Below, piece by piece: positions 60,792-64,000 of a DNA stretch of 64,000 nt (the stretch's first letter is position 1; the number at the start of each line of letters is the position of its first letter). The translations under genes were made by a program, and so were the position numbers. Below the pieces are notes generated by a model. That model searched no databases and had not been told where the DNA came from. It saw only the letters and a list, made by a program, of their open reading frames with translations. Source of the stretch: JAAYED01 sp040772225 (GTDB lineage Bacteria > Chloroflexota > Anaerolineae > UBA1429); contig JAXGYO010000002.1 in NCBI GenBank assembly GCA_040772225.1, forward strand, positions 1,240,001 through 1,304,000. Reading direction: 5' to 3'.

Positions 60792-60820
60792 ATTATAGCC
60801 CATCCGCAGGTGTCCGTTAA
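60792..60820 (-). promoter_or_regulatory. ribF promoter, predicting a leaderless mRNA
   Basis: On the minus strand -35 TTAACG (60820-60815), 17-bp spacer, -10 TATAAT (60797-60792). GGAGGT then leads directly into ATG 60785, the same six-base spacing as in recD2. Confidence 0.65.
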
Positions 60821-60852
60821 CAGGGCCATCCCCATAGTGCAGGGCTGGTTGC

Positions 60853-61785
60853 CTAACGAGGCTGTGCTATGAACACCTTTGCTGGCTGCCACCACCCGCT
60901 ACGAGCATCCGGGCAAAGAATCGCCACCAGATCGCCAGAGCGGTCCACTGCACTGACGAGTGATGTCGGAGCAGCGTCCAGTGGCAGTGCGATGGCGCGG
61001 CCGAAAGAAAGCTCAACCACGGCTTCATCAGCTAGAACGACAGAGTCCATGTGGCGCAGAGCCTCGGCAGGCGATACGAGAGCTTGCCGCCAGGCCTTAT
61101 CGGCGGCGAGTTCGTCAAGCGTCAGCGCCTGATCCAGCGTAAAGTGGCCAGTAGCTGTACGGCGCAGAGCGGCGAGATGCGCCCCCGCCCCGGTGACCTG
61201 ACCCAAATCGTGCGCCAGTGCTCGAATGTAGGTGCCCTTGCTGCATTCCACCTCGAGCTCGAGATCCGGCGATGCCCAGCGTAGCAGCGTCAACCGGTAG
61301 ATGGTGATGCGTCTTGGTGTGCGCTCCACTGACTTGCCCTGGCGTGCCAACTGGTACAGGGGCGTACCGTTGCGCTTGAGCGCCGAAAACATAGGAGGCA
61401 TCTGGTCAATCTCGCCTACAAAACGCCTGAGAAGCGCATCCAGCGCGGCGCGAGATAGCGAGCGGGGATCGGTGGTGGAGACGACCTGTCCCTCTGCGTC
61501 CCAGGTGTCTGTCTCCACACCGAACCGGATCGTCGCCCTGTAGGACTTGATCATCTCTCCAAGGTATTCGACGATCCTTGTGGCCGTACCCACACAGACC
61601 ACCAGCACGCCGGTGGCAGCAGGGTCGAGCGTCCCGGCATGGCCAACCCGACGCTCGCCGGTGATGCGACGCACCCGCGCAACAACGTCGTGAGAGGTCC
61701 AGCCCGGTTCTTTATCGACAACAAGAACGCCGCTGACGGGTGCCGGCGGCGTTCCGTGATTCTGACCCATACGTTGTTCCATCAT
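60853..61785 (-). CDS. truB: tRNA pseudouridine(55) synthase
   Basis: TruB isomerises U55 in the T-loop of tRNAs. The protein (310 residues) has SGVLVVDKEPGWTSHDVV, the catalytic Asp in VGHAGTLDPAATGVL, GETDTWDAEG-like (GVETDTWDAEG), YQLARQG and GTYIRALAHDLG. The C-terminus has a PUA-like region. The ATG at 61785 is one base after the nrnA stop; ATGs at 61782 and 61770 are alternatives. Confidence 0.95.
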   Translation of the reverse strand: MMEQRMGQNHGTPPAPVSGVLVVDKEPGWTSHDVVARVRRITGERRVGHAGTLDPAATGVLVVCVGTATRIVEYLGEMIKSYRATIRFGVETDTWDAEGQVVSTTDPRSLSRAALDALLRRFVGEIDQMPPMFSALKRNGTPLYQLARQGKSVERTPRRITIYRLTLLRWASPDLELEVECSKGTYIRALAHDLGQVTGAGAHLAALRRTATGHFTLDQALTLDELAADKAWRQALVSPAEALRHMDSVVLADEAVVELSFGRAIALPLDAAPTSLVSAVDRSGDLVAILCPDARSGWWQPAKVFIAQPR

Positions 61786-61786
61786 C

Positions 61787-62740
61787 TCACTGGCTTGACG
61801 CCACCAGCCGTACCAGTGACGCCAGTATGGCCTCCCGCACGCTCTCCAGGTCTCCCGGCACCTGACATCCGGCTGCCGGAGCATGTCCACCACCGCCAAA
61901 CTCGAGAGCCACCCGCGACACGTCCACCCCTGGCTTGGCACGCAAACTGACGTCTATCAGACCGTCGCCTTGCTCCGTAAAGAGCGCTGCCGCCTTGGCC
62001 TCTCGGACCGTGTTCAGCATGTTCGCGAGCCCACTTCCCATCTGACCGTTGGCATTGCCGCCAGGCAACCAGCGGAGCGGCAGCTCGGTCCACACGACAC
62101 CTTCTCGCAGCTTCGCCGCGGCCAGCGCACGTCCCCAAAGGGCCAGCATCTCCAGCGACCGGCGATTGAACACCTGGTGCGAGATCTCGACGAGACCGGC
62201 TCCTGCCTCAACCAGTCTCAGCGCGGCCGAAAGAGAGTCGGGCGTCGTACTGCTGGTGCGGAACCCCTGTGTATCGGTGACAATGCCTGTCAGCAGACAG
62301 GTTGCGATCGTCTCATCCATGGACACGCCCAGAGCATCGATCACCCGAAGCACGATCTCTGCGGTGGACGATGCTTCCTCCACGAGATTGACCGTGCCGT
62401 AACCGTCATTGGTCACATGATGATCGATGACCAGCAGGGGCAGATCCTTCATTGTCTGGGGGTCATAGACCTTGCCCATACGCCGCAGATCGCTGGCATC
62501 CACAGCGATCACGGCCTCTACGTCGCCCCGGGCTTGCTGCTCATAGGCATCAACACCCGGCAGGAACATGATCTCGTCGGGGACAGCATCCTGGCAAGCG
62601 AGCACGACATCCTTGCCGAGCGACCGCAGTGCCCAGGCCAGTCCCAACGAGGACCCGATCGTGTCGCCGTCGGGATCCACATGCGACACGATCAGAAACC
62701 TGTGGTAGCGACTAATCTCCTGTACTATCTTGCTCAGCAT
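61787..62740 (-). CDS. nrnA: DHH/DHHA1 phosphoesterase, NrnA-like
   Basis: NrnA-type enzymes degrade nanoRNA and dephosphorylate 3'-phosphoadenosine 5'-phosphate. The 317-residue protein has VSHVDPDGDTIGSSLGL, AVDASDLRRMG, VIDHHVTN (DHH) and the DHHA1 motif FGGGGHAPAAG. ATG 62740 lies inside the rbfA 3' end (29-bp overlap). The frame extends to 63,022 without homology. Position between rbfA and truB is common. Confidence 0.92.
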   Translation of the reverse strand: MLSKIVQEISRYHRFLIVSHVDPDGDTIGSSLGLAWALRSLGKDVVLACQDAVPDEIMFLPGVDAYEQQARGDVEAVIAVDASDLRRMGKVYDPQTMKDLPLLVIDHHVTNDGYGTVNLVEEASSTAEIVLRVIDALGVSMDETIATCLLTGIVTDTQGFRTSSTTPDSLSAALRLVEAGAGLVEISHQVFNRRSLEMLALWGRALAAAKLREGVVWTELPLRWLPGGNANGQMGSGLANMLNTVREAKAAALFTEQGDGLIDVSLRAKPGVDVSRVALEFGGGGHAPAAGCQVPGDLESVREAILASLVRLVASSQ

Positions 62741-63128
62741 CGCTATCGCCAGACCCCTCCTGGAGCTCGCGCTCCTCGCGCAGCTTGTCAAAGAGCTGAT
62801 CCATGTGCTCACCATACTGCCAGGAGCGGTCAACCTCGAAAATGAGTTCGGGCGTCCAGGGCCAGTGCAATAGCCTGGCGAGTTCACGCCGCAGCACGCC
62901 CCGGGCACTCTCGAGACCGACCAGACCTTCCTTAATCGCCTCTTCGTCAGCGTAGGATGCCACATACACCCGAGCAATGCGGCGATCGCGAGTGAGCCTG
63001 ACCTCTGTGATCGTGAGCGCATCCACCCGTGGATCGCGCACCTTCTCTCGCAGAATCACAGTCAGCTCCTGCTGAATAAACGAGTCGGCCCGTTCTTTCC
63101 TGTGTGCCATATTACCAGAGCTGTTCAC
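62712..63128 (-). CDS. rbfA: Ribosome-binding factor A
   Basis: RbfA assists 30S maturation. The 138-residue KH-fold protein has RADSFIQQELTVILREKVRDPRV, ITEVRLTRDRRIARVYVA, SARGVLRRELARLL and PELIFEVDRSWQYG. The C-terminal tail is acidic. GTG 63128 with AGGA seven bases upstream, 8 bp after infB, is chosen; ATG 63110 (MAHRKERAD) is a likely alternative. Confidence 0.93.
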   Translation of the reverse strand: MNSSGNMAHRKERADSFIQQELTVILREKVRDPRVDALTITEVRLTRDRRIARVYVASYADEEAIKEGLVGLESARGVLRRELARLLHWPWTPELIFEVDRSWQYGEHMDQLFDKLREERELQEGSGDSDAEQDSTGD

Positions 63129-63136
63129 GTAGAATC

Positions 63137-64000
63137 CTATCTCTTTTGTTCGCGAGTGTAGAACTCGATGATGTCATCTTCCTGTATGTCATTGGCTCCA
63201 TCAACGCCGATCCCACACTCCAGGCCAGTGGTGACCTCACGGACATCCTCAGTGAATCGCTTGAGCGAGGAGACGCGACCCTGGTGGATCTGCTTGCCAT
63301 CACGGACGATTCTAGCAGTCGCGTTGCGCAAACCGCGCCCCTCAGAAATCTGTGCCCCGGCGATCAGCCCCACCCGGGAGATCTTGTAGACCTGCCGGAC
63401 TATCGCCCGCCCCTGCAACACGTCTTCATATTCGGGCTCGAGCATGCCGGTCAGCGCCTTTTCCACATCCTCAATCACGCGATAGATGATGTCATACACC
63501 CGGATATCGACACCCTCGGCCTCCGCCAGACGCTCCGCCGACGGGTCGACCCCCACGCTAAAGCCGATGATAACAGCGTTTGATGCCACCGCAAGCATGA
63601 CATCCGACTCGGCGATGGTCCCTACCCCTTCGTGCACAAAGGTCACCGAGAGGTCTTTGACCTCGATCTGCTCCAGCGAATTGCGGATAGGTTCGAGGCT
63701 CCCCTGCACATCTGCCTTGAGAATCAGATTGAGCGATTGGACTTTGCCGGCCTGAGCCTGGCTAAAGACCTCTTCAAGCGTCAGTGCCGCCGTCGGATGA
63801 GAGCTCTTGCTGTGGTGCTCCTCAACTCGTTGCTCTGCCAGTTCGCGTGCCTTGCGCTCGGTCTCGACGGCGATAAAGCTATCTCCAGCCGCCGGAACAT
63901 CGCGCAACCCGATCACAACAGCGGGCGTCGAAGGCCCGGCCTTGTCCAGCGTTGCACCGGTATAGTCAAACATGGCGCGAATCTTGCCATACGTCAGGCC
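63137..64000 (-). CDS. infB: Translation initiation factor IF-2 (C-terminal part)
   Basis: Only the last 287 codons are in the window; the gene continues past base 64,000. Visible are YGKIRAMFDYTG, PAVVIGLRDVPAAGDSF, LNLILKADVQGSLEPIRNSLEQI, GVGTIAESDVMLAVASNAVIIGFSVG and VIEDVEKALTGMLEPEYEDV, then a C-terminal domain ending DIIEFYTREQKR. These are domains II-IV of IF-2, the GTPase that brings initiator tRNA to the 30S subunit. The G domain lies outside the window. Confidence 0.96.
   Translation of the reverse strand, partial: GLTYGKIRAMFDYTGATLDKAGPSTPAVVIGLRDVPAAGDSFIAVETERKARELAEQRVEEHHSKSSHPTAALTLEEVFSQAQAGKVQSLNLILKADVQGSLEPIRNSLEQIEVKDLSVTFVHEGVGTIAESDVMLAVASNAVIIGFSVGVDPSAERLAEAEGVDIRVYDIIYRVIEDVEKALTGMLEPEYEDVLQGRAIVRQVYKISRVGLIAGAQISEGRGLRNATARIVRDGKQIHQGRVSSLKRFTEDVREVTTGLECGIGVDGANDIQEDDIIEFYTREQKR

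Overview
The window is high-GC bacterial chromosome with dense, short-spaced, often overlapping genes. Gene content (the mraZ-rsmH-ftsL-ftsI-murF-mraY-murD-ftsW cluster, dnaG-rpoD, infB-rbfA-nrnA-truB-ribF, ricT, rny, spoVS) and secreted proteins ending in a 'YLPLV'-like tail (LWLPFVTR, VYMPLVLH) suggest a member of the Chloroflexota, perhaps Anaerolineae. That placement is inference from gene content and remembered family traits, not a phylogeny.

Layout. 1-8,092 (minus strand): a complete division and cell-wall (dcw) operon, running off the left edge inside ftsW. Its promoter is preceded by a 30-bp-period repeat and followed by four 10-bp-phased candidate MraZ boxes. 8,305-14,244 (minus): GH57 branching-enzyme-like protein, a GntR/LacI hybrid regulator, a secreted subtilase and an anaerobic sulfatase-maturase-like radical SAM protein. 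14,420-25,529 and 25,561-26,247 (plus): recD2, ppdK, dnaG-rpoD, tRNA-Asn, a rubrerythrin-like protein, an FAD dehydrogenase and sfsA. 26,283-34,725: MFS permease, holB-ricT, PHP-spoVS, rny, recX and recA. 34,836-41,841: a PLP enzyme, two glycosyltransferases, an HD protein, a site-2-type protease, a phosphodiesterase and endonuclease V. 41,838-48,178: a 1,206-residue secreted SpoIID-PGRP fusion, a FecR/LysM protein, miaA, yraN and a GNAT acetyltransferase. 57,037-64,000: a SpoU methyltransferase, rtcB-archease, ribF, truB, nrnA, rbfA and the 3' part of infB.

The accessory region is 48,291-56,853. An approximately 8.5-kb element is integrated in the anticodon-loop/3' part of tRNA-Arg(TCT) and bounded by an exact 47-bp direct repeat. 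It carries a tyrosine integrase, five small translationally coupled unknown genes, a ribbon-helix-helix-like regulator whose consensus promoter contains a 9+9-bp palindrome in the spacer, and a primase-polymerase (AEP) followed by a P4/D5-type helicase. Next come a 17-bp inverted repeat made of GGGTGAC units, a second consensus promoter with a palindromic spacer, a roughly 200-nt hairpin-rich non-coding stretch, and an HK97-type major capsid gene. Its left half has intact frames. Its right half (helicase and capsid) carries many frameshifts while the protein families remain readable. No portal, terminase or tail gene is seen, so it is a decayed prophage or a capsid-bearing satellite-like element.

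A second theme is transcription start placement. Near-consensus promoters put the -10 box 6-7 nt before the start codon of recD2, ribF and the M50 protease gene, and close to that of holB, which predicts leaderless mRNAs.
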